Positions 39,758 through 52,765 of a stretch of 64,000 nt of DNA are shown in pieces. The position numbers and the translations under genes were made by a program. The notes under the pieces are model-generated. The model was not told the origin of the DNA, did no database searches, and was given only the letters and a program-made list of their open reading frames with translations. The stretch is from Venturia oleaginea (taxonomy: Eukaryota > Ascomycota > Dothideomycetes > Venturiales > Venturiaceae), in the NCBI GenBank assembly GCA_013176395.1, contig JABMLP010000002.1, positions 2,170,001 to 2,234,000 on the forward strand, read 5' to 3'. The stretch's first letter is position 1; every line of letters starts with the position of its first letter.

Positions 39758-41437
39758 TATTACGCAGAGGCTATGACTCAAAGTAATCTAGCTGGATTTG
39801 GCTAATCCGTACAGTAGAGTTCAAGTGGTCCAGGGCGACAATACCGTATCAAACAAGTGAAGCGAAGCTTGCAAGATATAAGAGTCGTGAATTGTGCTAA
39901 GTAACTAAAAGCAATAGCGAAGTAACTAGAGAGTGAAGATACGAGACACTGAGGGAGCAGAGTCTCGTCCTATATATAGAGATCTATCTCCTAAGAAATC
40001 CTGCGCTCGTGGCGCTCGCAACGCTCGCAATCGATTGATTGATTGATTGATTGATTGATTTTATCCTACTCGGTTGCAGCCGCTTAATCACGCAGCTATG
40101 TCCGGTTAGGAGGACTTCATCAGACAGCCGACACGTGATGATTATATAATCCACCGCGCCCCACTTCGCCTCGTTCACTGGAACAAGACCAGCTGTCCCC
40201 TCGGTCCTCCCTCTTTTCCCTTAACCAGTATCTCCAAACGCCCGCTGGCTGTTGTAGATACTGGTTACTCTGCTAGTATATCTGTGCTATGTAGACTCAA
40301 GAGGCAATGCCTCATGTTTCGCTATCCTTCTACCTACAGTCTCCCTCTAATGCTCAGCTTTGTCTATCCGTTTCGCCTTATCCCTCAAGGCCAATGGATT
40401 CCCTAAGTATGTTTCTGCTTGTGAAAGTTGCCTTACACCAGATTTCTATGCGGCAGTGTACTTTGTTGTGTGATGCTGGAGACAATAGTAACCATCGTAG
40501 TCGTGATTTCGCTGCTTGGGTGATACTCCGGGTATGCCCGTAGACGAGACTGTCTGGTAGCTGCCATATTGTATGGCGCCGATCGTGCTATAGACCTGCC
40601 GTCTTATAGTCGGAGCCTACCTGCTGCTAGTCGCTCTCCCTGCTTGCTATATCGCGCTCCTACTCTTGCCAATGCCATAACTGGGACGCAACAGTCTGGG
40701 GAGAGGCTCAAGGCTACGTCTGCTGGCTTGTAGGGAGGGGATTTGCCGCCAATGAGCTCCTTCTGTGCGTCCTTACTGCTTACTGTGTCGCGCACCTACT
40801 CTTGCCAATGCCATAACTGGGAGGCAACAGTTTGGGGAGAGGCTCAAGGCTCTGGCAAACAGCTTGTAGCAGGACGGTTTGCCAAGACGTTGGGAGAGGT
40901 TGTCTAGTCGTTGCAGTGGTGTGTGGTGCCGATTGTTGCACACCGGGCGTCTGGTGTTTGAGTTGTGTTGAAGGTATTGCCATTCTAGCGGTGACTCGTC
41001 GACTCGGAGCGTTGCAGTGTCATCTGGGGTGATGGACTAGCCGGGAGATAGTGACTAGATGGTTGCTGTTGTTTTTGGTGGACGCATCGTTCGTGTAGCT
41101 TGCTCATGTATTCGTCTGCTTGCTCTGCCGTGGCCGCGACGGCGACTCTAGAGGTATCTCATCGACGCTGAGGGACGCGCGATGGCGTCTAGAGGCCGGA
41201 GCGGCCACTGGCAGAGGTGTTTTGATGATCTTTAGATGATACTTCTATAAATTCCAAAAATTGAGTTCTCGCTGTGTGTGCTGTTTTTCAACGCTCGCAA
41301 TCGAGCGTGTCGAGCGCTCGCTTTGCCAAGGCTCGAGCGTTCACATGATCCTTCCGATTCCGTGTAACAACTTACTAATCAAAAAGGAAACGCGCCATAC
41401 GTGTCACTAAACGTTCCACGTGACAGTATCCGTAACA
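39758..41437 (-). repeat. Gypsy H 5' LTR, interrupted
   Basis: Plus strand TATTACGCAGAGG (TG start changed to TA) to GTATCCGTAACA. Without the insert it is about 410 bp and resembles 4093-4501. Confidence 0.85.
40035..41288 (-). mobile_element. 1,254 bp non-coding insertion with 16 bp TSD in the H LTR
   Basis: CAACGCTCGCAATCGA occurs at 40019-40034 and 41289-41304; the sequence between is absent from the other H LTRs. The left edge is a TTGATTGATTGA run, which on the minus strand is a (TCAA)n 3' tail. The long TSD and simple tail suggest LINE-driven insertion. No open frame shows RT or any domain. A roughly 75 bp segment (CTCTTGCCAATGCCATAACT and following) is repeated at about 40665 and 40799. 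Orientation is inferred from the tail. Confidence 0.6.
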
Positions 41438-41668
41438 GCGGAGTAGAAGCTTAAACGAAAGATGCGTCGCTGGGAAAGAGAGAATATTTGGTAATTACCT
41501 CGGTAAAGGAGGAGATATAGGTTTAATATAGTATAACTTAATGATAAATATATAGACTGAAAAGCTATACGATATAGTAATTCCTCTCCAACGTCGTTAT
41601 AAACTCGATACTTAGTTACGCCCTAAGTAGGTACCTTTACAACATGACCTGTTTAAATAGTAGGCGTA

Positions 41669-43259
41669 ACGTATTCGATTACCCAACCCGTCAGATCACC
41701 CAGCCGGTTAAAATTTGCCAAGATCCCAACTACTCCTCTTATTCTACTATATCTCAACAACGTAATGAGTTACTACTCCAACACGAAGGAAGTATTCAGC
41801 TTGCAATCCAAGCTTTGAATACCGGCCAACTCCAAAGCCAACGGGCTGCTACGAGCGCCTTCAACGTTAAACAACAAACCCTCTCCAATCGCGTCAGAGG
41901 AGTCTCATTTATCCACGAAATACCACCAAACGGTCGGAAACTTACCCTTACCGAAGAGCAAAAGCTTGTCCGATATATCCTCGACCTCGATTCGCGAGGA
42001 TTTGCGCCCCGGCTGTGTGAGGTGGCAGATATGGCGGATAAACTGTTAGGTGTACGCGGTGAGAGCCAGTAGGCAAAAAGTGGGCTGAGAGGTTCGTAAA
42101 GCGCTCAGATGAGCTCAAGACAGCCTTCAATCGAGCCAAGGATAGGCAGAGGATACTACAGGAAGATCCAGTAATTATTGGCACGTGGTTCCAGCTCGTT
42201 GTAGACACCAAGGCAAAGTACGGCATCCACGACGAGGATACGCACAACTTTGACGAGATTGGCTTCCAGATGGGTATTATTGGGTCAATGAAGGTTGTTA
42301 CAGTCTCTGAGAGACGTACAAGGCCTGAACTCATTCAGCCGGGCGATCGCGAATGGGTTACGGTTATTTAGAGCATTTGCGCAGCTGGGTATGCGACCCC
42401 GCCATTCATTATCTACGAAGGACGAGTTCACATCTCTACGTGGTATGAGAAGGCAGACATACCGCGCAATTGGAAGCCTCAGTCTCTGAGAACGGCTGGA
42501 AATACAACGCGCTGGGTCTTAAGTGGTTGAAGCACTTTGACGCGCATATAAAGGCGCGGCAGGTGGGGGTGTATAGGCTGCTTATCTTGGACGGCCATGA
42601 GAGCCATCTCAGCCAGGATTTCAAGGACTACTGCCTCGAAAACAAGATTATAACCCTCTGCATGCCACCGCACTCGTCGCATATACTCCAGCCCCTTGAT
42701 GTGGTCTGCTTCTCGCCGTTGAAGCGCAAGTACTCCCAACGCGTCTACCATATCAACAAGGAAAGCTTTCTCCCTGCCTTCAAAGACGCGTTTTTCGACG
42801 TATTTACAAAAGAGAACTGTCAAAAGGCCTTTGAGGCAGTAGGGCTGGTCCCTATCGACGCGCAGGTGGTGTTGGATCGCCTTGAAGTACGGCTACGTAC
42901 CCCGCCAGAACCCCGTCTCCCAGAAACGCCGTGGCAGTCAAAGACTCCAAGCAATACTCATGAATTTGGATCCCAATCCAAGCGTCTGTAGCGCCTCAGG
43001 GATCGAAGAAGGCTCGTGGTAGTGGTGATCAAGAAACAGCCCGACCAACTCAACGGCGCTGTGGGAACTGCGGCGCAACTGGGCATAATGCACGAACTTG
43101 TAAAAAAGATATTAAGATGTCTTCTGAATCAGATAGCAGCACGACGGACTTAGAATCTATTGTTAATAGCAATGAAATTGAAGAGTCGTAATATAAGATG
43201 GTCGTGCCAAGAAATTTGGTCGGGTTGGGTGATCTGACGGGTTGAGTGATTGAATACGT
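41669..43259 (+). mobile_element. Pogo/Fot1-type DNA transposon with 36+ bp TIRs and TA target
   Basis: Terminal inverted repeats at 41669-41706 and 43222-43259 (ACGTATTC..., CAACCCGTCAGATCACCCA), flanked by TA at 41667-41668 and 43260-43261. Total 1,591 bp with one transposase remnant inside. Confidence 0.9.
41710..43191 (+). pseudogene. Pogo-type DDE transposase, several frameshifts
   Basis: Order: N-terminal helix-turn-helix (HEGSIQLAIQALNTGQ, AATSAFNVKQQTLSNRV), CENP-B-like part (LTEEQKLVRYILDLDSRGFAP), then in shifted frames the DDE core: NFDEIGFQMG (first D), LLILDGHESHLSQ (second D), HSSHILQPLDVVCFSPLK (third D). After another shift comes a zinc knuckle RRCGNCGATGHNARTC and an acidic tail ending NEIEES, TAA at 43189-43191. 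The open frame reaching back to 41644 crosses the TIR, so its ATG is not the true start. At least two frameshifts; inactive. Confidence 0.87.
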
Positions 43260-43452
43260 TATACGAGATTTTGAAATTTGGAGACGTAAGAGGTCGAACG
43301 CCAATGCAGATCATCTTACGATTCGGGTATCATTGCTATGTTCGAGAGATGGTGATAAAATGCTTACAAGAGATCATCATGTTCCGCCTCCTGCCTCATC
43401 CTCATCCTAGTCTTTCCTTTCCACACCACCTTATTTCCCCATCACCACCACT

Positions 43453-45141
43453 TTACAGCCTAATCCCAAATTTCCTCCCGAAAATCTCTCTCAACAATAT
43501 CAACCCACTCCTCGCCGTACTCTCCTTCAACGGCGCTGGGAACTCTACCACGGCCCTCCTCATAGCCACCATAGCAGCCTGTCCATAAAACTTGACAAAT
43601 TTATCTGCATAATGTTCCAGTATATTCTTCAGCACAATCAAATGCGTTTCCTGCACGTCCTTGGTAGGTACATTGACAATGTTCGCTACGCTTGCCCAGA
43701 AATGATAAGCGGGCAAAGAGTTTTGCGCCGTCTTGCTTGTTTTGAAATCGCGCAAAGCGACTGCACTCCAGCCCATTGCGAGACCCATCATTTCTTCCTG
43801 ATGTATAGCGGTGTCAATCCATGAGTCCCCTTCCTTTCCCCATCCAATGCGATCGCGTCCTCTTTCTGTGTTTTCGGGGCCGTATATGCCGAAGAGGACG
43901 GGACAGGCCTTGTGGTATTTTGCAAGAAAAATGTCGATGAAAGACTCCCCGTTCCAGCGAATGCTCAGGTGCCCAAACATGAACGCTACAGAAATGCCGA
44001 CCAGATTCGTCATTGTCTGCAACGTTGACTCCCTCAACATTTTGATGCTAATTTTTGCAAAGTAGTTGATAAGACATATAAAGACCGCGGGCACTTCGGC
44101 TTGTTCTGGTGCCATATTTGCGTATTTCGCTTTTGCGGATATGAGGTAGTTTCGTGCATCGACCTTGGGACCTGGCGCCGTCATTGCCTGCTGCAGAATC
44201 CCCAGCATTTTCGAGCGCTTTTCGGAATTTCCTTTTCGCACCGTATCTTTCTCCGTGGCACTTAAAGACTCAGCGGTGTCTGAAGAGAGTTGTCCAAGTG
44301 CTTTTTTGAAATCTCGGCGTTTGTCTGTCCATGCTCTCGCCCCTAGTCCTGCGTTTTTGAGGTCCTTCCGAAGGACTTTTAGGGATTTATGGAGGTCGAG
44401 GTATTGCATCTGTATTGCATCTTTTTCGGATATCGATTTTGCGAGGGGATATGCTTGATTAGTGACAGGAGCCATTGCTGGAGGAGGGGGTTGTACTGCT
44501 TGCGATTTTGGCGCTGATAGAAACATATCTGGAGGCGGAGCTTTTGCGGCAGGAGCCTGCTGAGCGGGCAGCAGCTGCACATTCTGTATAGATCCTTGGT
44601 GTTGAAATGGAGGGGGCGGTTGCTGTTGTGATGTTGGAGCTGGTTTGGCAAGCGTAGATAGTCTGGCTTCCTCAGCAGCCTGCGTCTTCTCGGCAAGCGC
44701 ATTTACTTCGTTCAATTTGTCCTGGATTTCCTTCTCCTGCTCTGCCTTCCTACGCTCATCTTCCAGTCTCTTGTTCGTTGCCTCCAATTGTAACGCTCTT
44801 GACTCTTCTTCGTGTCTTGCCCTCAATTGCCTACTCGCTTCCTCCCTCTCCTGCGCTCGGATTTGCAGGTATGCGTCCAGGGTCTGAAGGGCATGTTCCC
44901 GGACTTGGTCGTGTATTGTGTCGGCCTCTTCGATGGCAGCCTGATGTATTCTTGCTTTCTCCTCGGCGCTCTCTTTCTGCTTGGCTTGGTATTGGGCTTC
45001 TTTGTCGATCAGCATGCGACTGAACTCGTTGATGAAGGATGGAACGGGCGTGGTCCCCCGCGACCGTGGGTTCGGTCGAGGGCTATTTCGAGGATGAGGG
45101 CTATGCCATTGTGACATAGTGGTAGCAATGTGGTGATACAA
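43453..45141 (-). CDS. GLE1: GLE1-like mRNA export factor
   Basis: 562 aa from ATG 45141, or 554 from the ATG at 45117 (MSQWHSPHPRNSP), which is the better start by its sequence. N-terminal Pro/Arg segment, a long charged coiled coil (about residues 45-195), a Pro/Gln/Ala linker, then the GLE1 domain (about 285-560), recognisable by NYFAKISIKMLRES, FGHLSIRWNG, KYHKACPVLFGIYG and MGLAMGWSAVALRDF. GLE1 sits on the cytoplasmic face of the nuclear pore and, with inositol hexakisphosphate, activates Dbp5 for mRNP release. No intron. The pogo element ends 194 bp beyond its stop codon. Confidence 0.93.
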   Translation of the reverse strand: MYHHIATTMSQWHSPHPRNSPRPNPRSRGTTPVPSFINEFSRMLIDKEAQYQAKQKESAEEKARIHQAAIEEADTIHDQVREHALQTLDAYLQIRAQEREEASRQLRARHEEESRALQLEATNKRLEDERRKAEQEKEIQDKLNEVNALAEKTQAAEEARLSTLAKPAPTSQQQPPPPFQHQGSIQNVQLLPAQQAPAAKAPPPDMFLSAPKSQAVQPPPPAMAPVTNQAYPLAKSISEKDAIQMQYLDLHKSLKVLRKDLKNAGLGARAWTDKRRDFKKALGQLSSDTAESLSATEKDTVRKGNSEKRSKMLGILQQAMTAPGPKVDARNYLISAKAKYANMAPEQAEVPAVFICLINYFAKISIKMLRESTLQTMTNLVGISVAFMFGHLSIRWNGESFIDIFLAKYHKACPVLFGIYGPENTERGRDRIGWGKEGDSWIDTAIHQEEMMGLAMGWSAVALRDFKTSKTAQNSLPAYHFWASVANIVNVPTKDVQETHLIVLKNILEHYADKFVKFYGQAAMVAMRRAVVEFPAPLKESTARSGLILLREIFGRKFGIRL

Positions 45142-47195
45142 TGAAGCATAAAGCAGGAAGGATTAAATTCTTTCAGCCATCAGCTTGAAAGTTTACGCGA
45201 CGTTTGAACTAGCGCGATCTATCTGTCAGCTGATCAACAGCTGCTGGCATTTGGATTGCCTCACTTCTATTCACTTTTCACATTATTCATTATTGCGGCT
45301 TAATAATGCAATACAACTTTCACTCTCCAAAGGTACTTGAAAATCTATCTCGGACTTGGCAAACGACATTCCTATTTTACCGAACAACAGACGTGAAGCG
45401 ACAGAACATGTTCGATTCTTACATCTCCGCCAACGAATTCATGAGGCTGATGGTTGACAATCCTGTAAAGCCACCCTGCTGGAACCGTTCACCAATGCTG
45501 CTGGAGACACGGGTCAGTAATCCCATTACTCATGAACGACGGATGCATTATTACCACATTCTCAGCTCCAATTCCTCTACAAGCCACTTCCCTTTGTCTT
45601 CTCTGAGACCATGTGGATCCATCATTCGTGTATTGTTGCGACGGCATTGAGCGTCACGGAAACAAGGGAGCATGGACACTCTCGGTATGAGCCGCAGAAC
45701 TGAGATGGTCTGCTCGACAGTCGTCGAAAATTGACAAATAAGCGACTGCGGATGCTGTGGAACCTGATTGATGAGGCTGAGTCCATCGGACAATTTCGCT
45801 AAAGTGCCGCTGGTGACCAAGATAGTAGTAACAACAAGAAGTGCTTCGTGATCAGCTTCTCAGAAGATTCACGACCTTTCATATTAGTCTTGTTCATCAC
45901 AAAATTGGACGGGTTTGTAGTGCTCACACGTTTGCCAATCTGCATATTTCTCGTCTCCATGAGAAAGGAAGATTATTGTACAACCAGCGTGTTTGAATCT
46001 AAATCGCGGGGCTGCGATGGGTAAGAAATCAGGCGAGAAGGATTCGAGATGTCGAGGTTGGGGCGGGAACGTCCACCATATCTGCGGTCCTTCATCTTCT
46101 CTCGGACAGACAGCGGCTCTCTCATGTCCGAAGCATTCCTTGGCCAATGTTGCTCTCCGCTTTGATTTGACAAGAGTGGCTGTCACCGAGAATGGTTTCC
46201 TGTGAAAGCTCGATACTTTGGTGTGGTGCCTGGGTCATCTGTATTTCGGCCGTTGATTGAAGGATCGAGACATCGCGTCGAGCTCTGTTCACACGGTCAA
46301 GTTCATCACCAAGGGGGAAACGGAGTTCCTCGATAGTATATGGTGTGTTGCCATGTAGCCGATCGAGACGCACTTGCTCTCGTTCATGGCCGCGACCATT
46401 CAATCCATCGAAGGACCGGCGGTACCAAATAGCGATAGATTGCGTTTGAATCATGAATCCGATGGCTCCTTGGACGAGAAGCGACATCTTCCAGCCGTGT
46501 CAGAACAAGCGCATCCAGGGAAAACAAATGCGAATGAAAGCGGAGATGGATCATCGTCGCCGTCGGGATATTCGTCATAATAGCAATTGTTGGGGTTAAT
46601 TTGAGCGGTATCATGACGACCAAGGCGAAGGAATTGTCCTCGAAATCGGCTCTATCGGGACTGGAAAATCACCTGCCTTGGAATGGCTTTCACGATACGT
46701 CGCTGAATTAGCAGAGCGTCGAAGATGCTCTCCAAGGTTTGCCGGCGCTCGTAGTGATTAGATCCGACAGGATGAACTTGCTTAGACTGACGACAGCCGA
46801 TCAAGTCTATTTCAAATCCTTAACCAGTTCCACGTGGAGTTGCGCGTGGGATGATCTCGGCGGACCTATCAGTACTGTCCGAACTGGAGTGAATGTGTCT
46901 ATAATTGAGATCGCAGTGTTCGGAGTGGAATGAAGGATAATTATTTGGCAACAACATGGCCACTCGGACTGCACGTCGATGGGAGGTGTCTTTGGAGGGG
47001 CAAAGCTGTAGTGATACACATGGAGCAATTGAGGATTACGTTCGTGACGTTGCCAGAGGATCCGCCGCGTCACAAGAGTTCCAAGTCCCTCAAATTCAAG
47101 ATCGATGCTGATAGATCTCCGGCAACGCAGTTGTTGAAACCCACCAGAAATTCAGCGATATCGGGTTGCCAAGGAATGAGAGGCATCAGTCCGAG
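45142..47195. other. 2 kb interval with no gene I can assign
   Basis: Contains open frames of 60-120 codons on both strands, none with a family I recognise. A plus-strand stretch around 46636-46720 reads GIVLEIGSIGTGKSPALEW, which fits a Walker A motif (GxxGxGKS) but continues for only about 20 codons before a stop. The minus frame 46122-46487 (IAIWYRRSFDGLNGRG and following) looks protein-like but has no partner exon with clean splice sites. Possibly a decayed gene or genes. Confidence 0.35.
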
Positions 47196-48929
47196 CTATC
47201 TCGAAGCTATCCGCACATGCGCTTCGTGGCTTTCAATCCAGTCTCCTATACTCTTCGTGCCTGCACATAACTCCACCTCCCTCTTTTGACCCATACTCTT
47301 TGCAGTCGTTACTTCGGCTTCCTCCTCATTTTCTGAGTCCCATAGACTGTCTTCGCCGTCAAGTTTCACAGTGTTGGGGACATCCCACTCATTTGTCTCC
47401 CAGATGATTCTCATTTTCATTGGGGACAATCCATAATGTTTTCCCAGCAGGCCAAGCACGGCATAGGTAGACAACGATTTCGGTATTTCAAAAGTCCGAC
47501 TAGCCTCTTGCTTGTCTGCTTGTACGTGAAGCGTGAGTAGCTGGGCAGCCAGAGATCTTGGATTGACGTTTGAGATCGATCTCTTGATAGCTGGTTCTCC
47601 ATATTCTTCGCACAATTCTTCCCAACGAGGATGGCTTTTCTTGATATTCTCCGATTCTTCCTCGGGAGCGAAGGCCAGCTCCACGGCAATGAGCGAAAGA
47701 TAGTAAGAACTGGCATTCAAGGCATCTTTGGGTGATATTGAACTGTAGTTCAGGGATCTGAGCTTTGGCAGCCGAGCAGTGGTGAGAAGATAGCCGTCGT
47801 TTGGTGTCAGATTGCGGCCATCAGGAGCTTGCAGATTGGCATAGAGAGGGTTGTGAGCGATACGAAGAGAGGTAAGACCAGGAAATGCGGTAGCAAGTTC
47901 ATTAACAAGTGTCCAGTTTGATATTGCGTTGTGCGACAGGTCAAGGTCATTGAGAGTCGCTGAAAATATCGGCGCTGGATCTGTGGAAACTGGTGTTGTG
48001 AGCGTGGATATGTTGTTCATCTTCAATAACAGTCTCTTGAGATTGGGCAAGCGTGTCAGAGGCGTGAGGTCTGCTATTGCCGTAAACTCGTTTGACTCCA
48101 GTACTAGAGTCGTTATAGACTGTGCCTCATTCAGCAACGGCTCATTAGTCAGGATTCCGAAGAGGTTGTGGGACAATGTCAGGCTTTCCAGGGCCGAAAA
48201 CATCGAAAAGACTTTGACGGCTTGCTCCCAGGTTAAAAGGTTTTCTTCCAGGCTCAGTGTATTGATTTTTTCAAAGACACGTTTGAGAAACGGCCTTTCG
48301 ACTTGATTAGATTCTACGCTCGTGATCCGATTTCCATCCAGACGTAAACTTATGAGGTTGAGGAGTTGCTCGCAAATAGCAGCGATTGGCTGCCATTGAG
48401 ATAGCAAGTTCCGGCTTAGGTCAAGCTCCACGATCTTGGGGCATACTTCGCGTATCTCTGGCAAAGCATTTTGAAGGGTTTCGCCTGCAATTTGTTGGTT
48501 GACACAGAGTCCATCAAGAAGGACGATCTTGAGCTCATGAAGCCCGGCTTGCTGCTTTCTGATTTTGTCAAACCCGACTTCCTCTACCTCTTTCCCGCTG
48601 ATCTGAATGGCTTTGTCGGCAGGGCGCCCATTTTGGAAGACAATATCGGTATGATCCGATGCGTATTTATATCTCAAAGCCTCCAGAAAGCTGCGTCGCA
48701 CATCTGGCTGGCGATTTGGTCGAACAAAAGAGGCGGCCGTTGGCTGTTTGCTGATACATTTGAAGTATCGCGTGCCATCGACTTGACCGTCATGTTTTCC
48801 ACGAGACGCGTTGTCCCACTCCACCCCGAGCCATTCTCCTTTGCCCTTAATGGTACCGATATATCGAATGGTGCATAAGTCGTTACCATATGAAACGCGC
48901 TGGCCCAGGACGGGCTTCGACGCGTCCAT
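47196..48929 (-). CDS. TBCE: Tubulin-specific chaperone E (cofactor E)
   Basis: 577 aa, no intron. CAP-Gly domain at residues 8-75 (GQRVSYGNDLCTIRYIG, KGEWLGVEWDN, KHDGQVDGTRYF), leucine-rich repeats at about 130-400 (ELDLSRNLLSQW, SLRLDGNRITSV, ALESLTLSHNLFG, DLDLSHNAISNW), and a C-terminal ubiquitin-like region at about 460-545. This order is specific to TBCE (Pac2/Alp21), which binds alpha-tubulin and helps form and split the tubulin heterodimer. Divergent from elongin C with 190 bp between the starts. Confidence 0.93.
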   Translation of the reverse strand: MDASKPVLGQRVSYGNDLCTIRYIGTIKGKGEWLGVEWDNASRGKHDGQVDGTRYFKCISKQPTAASFVRPNRQPDVRRSFLEALRYKYASDHTDIVFQNGRPADKAIQISGKEVEEVGFDKIRKQQAGLHELKIVLLDGLCVNQQIAGETLQNALPEIREVCPKIVELDLSRNLLSQWQPIAAICEQLLNLISLRLDGNRITSVESNQVERPFLKRVFEKINTLSLEENLLTWEQAVKVFSMFSALESLTLSHNLFGILTNEPLLNEAQSITTLVLESNEFTAIADLTPLTRLPNLKRLLLKMNNISTLTTPVSTDPAPIFSATLNDLDLSHNAISNWTLVNELATAFPGLTSLRIAHNPLYANLQAPDGRNLTPNDGYLLTTARLPKLRSLNYSSISPKDALNASSYYLSLIAVELAFAPEEESENIKKSHPRWEELCEEYGEPAIKRSISNVNPRSLAAQLLTLHVQADKQEASRTFEIPKSLSTYAVLGLLGKHYGLSPMKMRIIWETNEWDVPNTVKLDGEDSLWDSENEEEAEVTTAKSMGQKREVELCAGTKSIGDWIESHEAHVRIASR

Positions 48930-49118
48930 GTTGTTGTTGTTGTTGCGAGCGGCGCTTGTCGCTCATGCCCGGCTAAAACTATGTTCGTGATGTTCAACCC
49001 TTGATTGTTGGGCATCTAGAGCCTGAAATTGAAGGCACCCCATTCTTCTTGCCGCGAACGCTCCCCTTCAATTTCCTCGCCACCAAAGATTTTCTCTAAT
49101 TCATCAACAGCACCCAAA
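48930..49118. promoter_or_regulatory. Shared divergent promoter TBCE / elongin C
   Basis: 189 bp between the two start codons, so both promoters must lie here or within the first exons. It contains a CAACAACAACAA-type run at the TBCE side. No TATA box seen. Confidence 0.6.
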
Positions 49119-49621
49119 ATGTCGTCGGCATCATCACAGACAGAGTACGTAACTCTAGTCTCGAGCGATAAATTCGAATTCGTCGTCAAGCGTTCGTGCG
49201 CAGTATTAGCCGGCGCCATCAGAAACATGTTGGACCCGAACAGTATGCGATGGTGATGATTTTTTCATCTGCAAGACCTACTAATACATCTCTGCATAGG
49301 TAATTTTGGCGAGGCTGTCTCCGGGGTATGTAAATTCGAGAGCATCAAGTGAGTTTGCTATCCGAACGGCCACTTGCCCGCTGCCTGGGTTCAGATGTGG
49401 CAACAGAAGGACTAAAGCTTGGGACAGCGGTGTCATCCTTGAGAAGGTGTGCGAGTACCTATACTACAACGAGACACACAAGGATCAGAAGGATGTGCCG
49501 GATATGGAGATACCACCAGAGCTGTGTCTGGAGCTGTTGATGGCGGCGGATTTCTTGAATGGTGAGTTTTTGCGGTGCAAGTCTGTGACTGGGGGAAAGC
49601 TGACACTGCAATCAAGTTTGA
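49119..49621 (+). CDS. ELC1: Elongin C (four exons)
   Basis: Exons 49119-49242, 49300-49348, 49428-49561, 49617-49621; total 312 nt, 103 aa. Introns have GT-AG ends with CTAAT or CTAAAG-like branch sites. Exon 1 gives MSSASSQTEYVTLVSSDKF and IRNMLDPN; exon 2 NFGEAVSGVCKFESI; exon 3 NGVILEKVCEYLYYNE and IPPELCLELLMAADFLN; the last exon supplies only V and the stop, matching the family's C-terminal DFL-(D/N)-(V/C) end. Elongin C is the Skp1-like adaptor (BTB/POZ fold) of elongin/cullin ubiquitin ligases, and in yeast pairs with Ela1. Confidence 0.92.
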
Positions 49622-50344
49622 GGACGATGCACGACACACGATGATATATGGTTAGCGAACTGGCGTTTTGTGGCTTCGAATATCCGATGGTGGAGGAAGG
49701 AGAACGGACGATCCTCGCTTCCATGATCATTAGACAACTTTGGCAGGAGAATGAACACTTCTTATGACAATGTTTTTCTTTCAAGATGATCACCTCCATT
49801 GCATCACGAGCATATACGTCGACTCCTGTCACCATGAGTCAGTCGTCTATAGTTGATGCAAGAGCAAAGTCTGCTTTTATTCAGGCCATCTGACGGTATG
49901 TCAGAGATGGCTCTTTATTCCAGGCTGAAACATATTCTGCTAGTGGGGTTCGAGGTGTAATACGATACTCTGACAAGGGCGAAAAGACGTGTGTATACAG
50001 AGACAGCGGTCGTCGACCAAATTCAATATCAATGTTGTTCAGGATTCGATCTTGACCTCGTGAACAGCTTCAAGCCACGTTCGCTTACATGCTCATCTAA
50101 TGCTACTTTTCCTCTTGTTGACGCAGTTTTCGGATCTAGACACGCGAAACTCAATTCCGCGGTAACATTCATAATTTCTAGCCATTTTGGAATTATATCT
50201 CGCGAAATTCACCACCACCGTTCTCCAAATGAAGGACTTACACGTGACCTCATCCTTGGTCTTTTGAGATCGCGCTTGATCGCCTTACTCGCCTAGCTGG
50301 GAAAAAAGTGCACCACTCCACTCCGCAAGCCTCCCACGTCCACA
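49622..50344. other. Intergenic between elongin C and PRP43
   Basis: No gene seen. The last part before 50345 should hold the PRP43 promoter. Confidence 0.6.

Positions 50345-52765
<2,421 letters not shown>

Larger units (their letters stand above)
38963..41437 (-). mobile_element. Gypsy H remnant: 5' LTR, leader and gag
   Basis: Minus strand: LTR 41437-39758 (with a nested insertion), self-primer site, 39-nt-scale leader, degenerate gag. Pol is absent. H links the solo LTRs at 4093 and 38042 to a Ty3/gypsy family. Confidence 0.78.

Noticed and set aside
41644..41668. ATG at 41644 as start of the pogo transposase
   Set aside because: It lies outside the terminal inverted repeat, so it cannot belong to the transposon.
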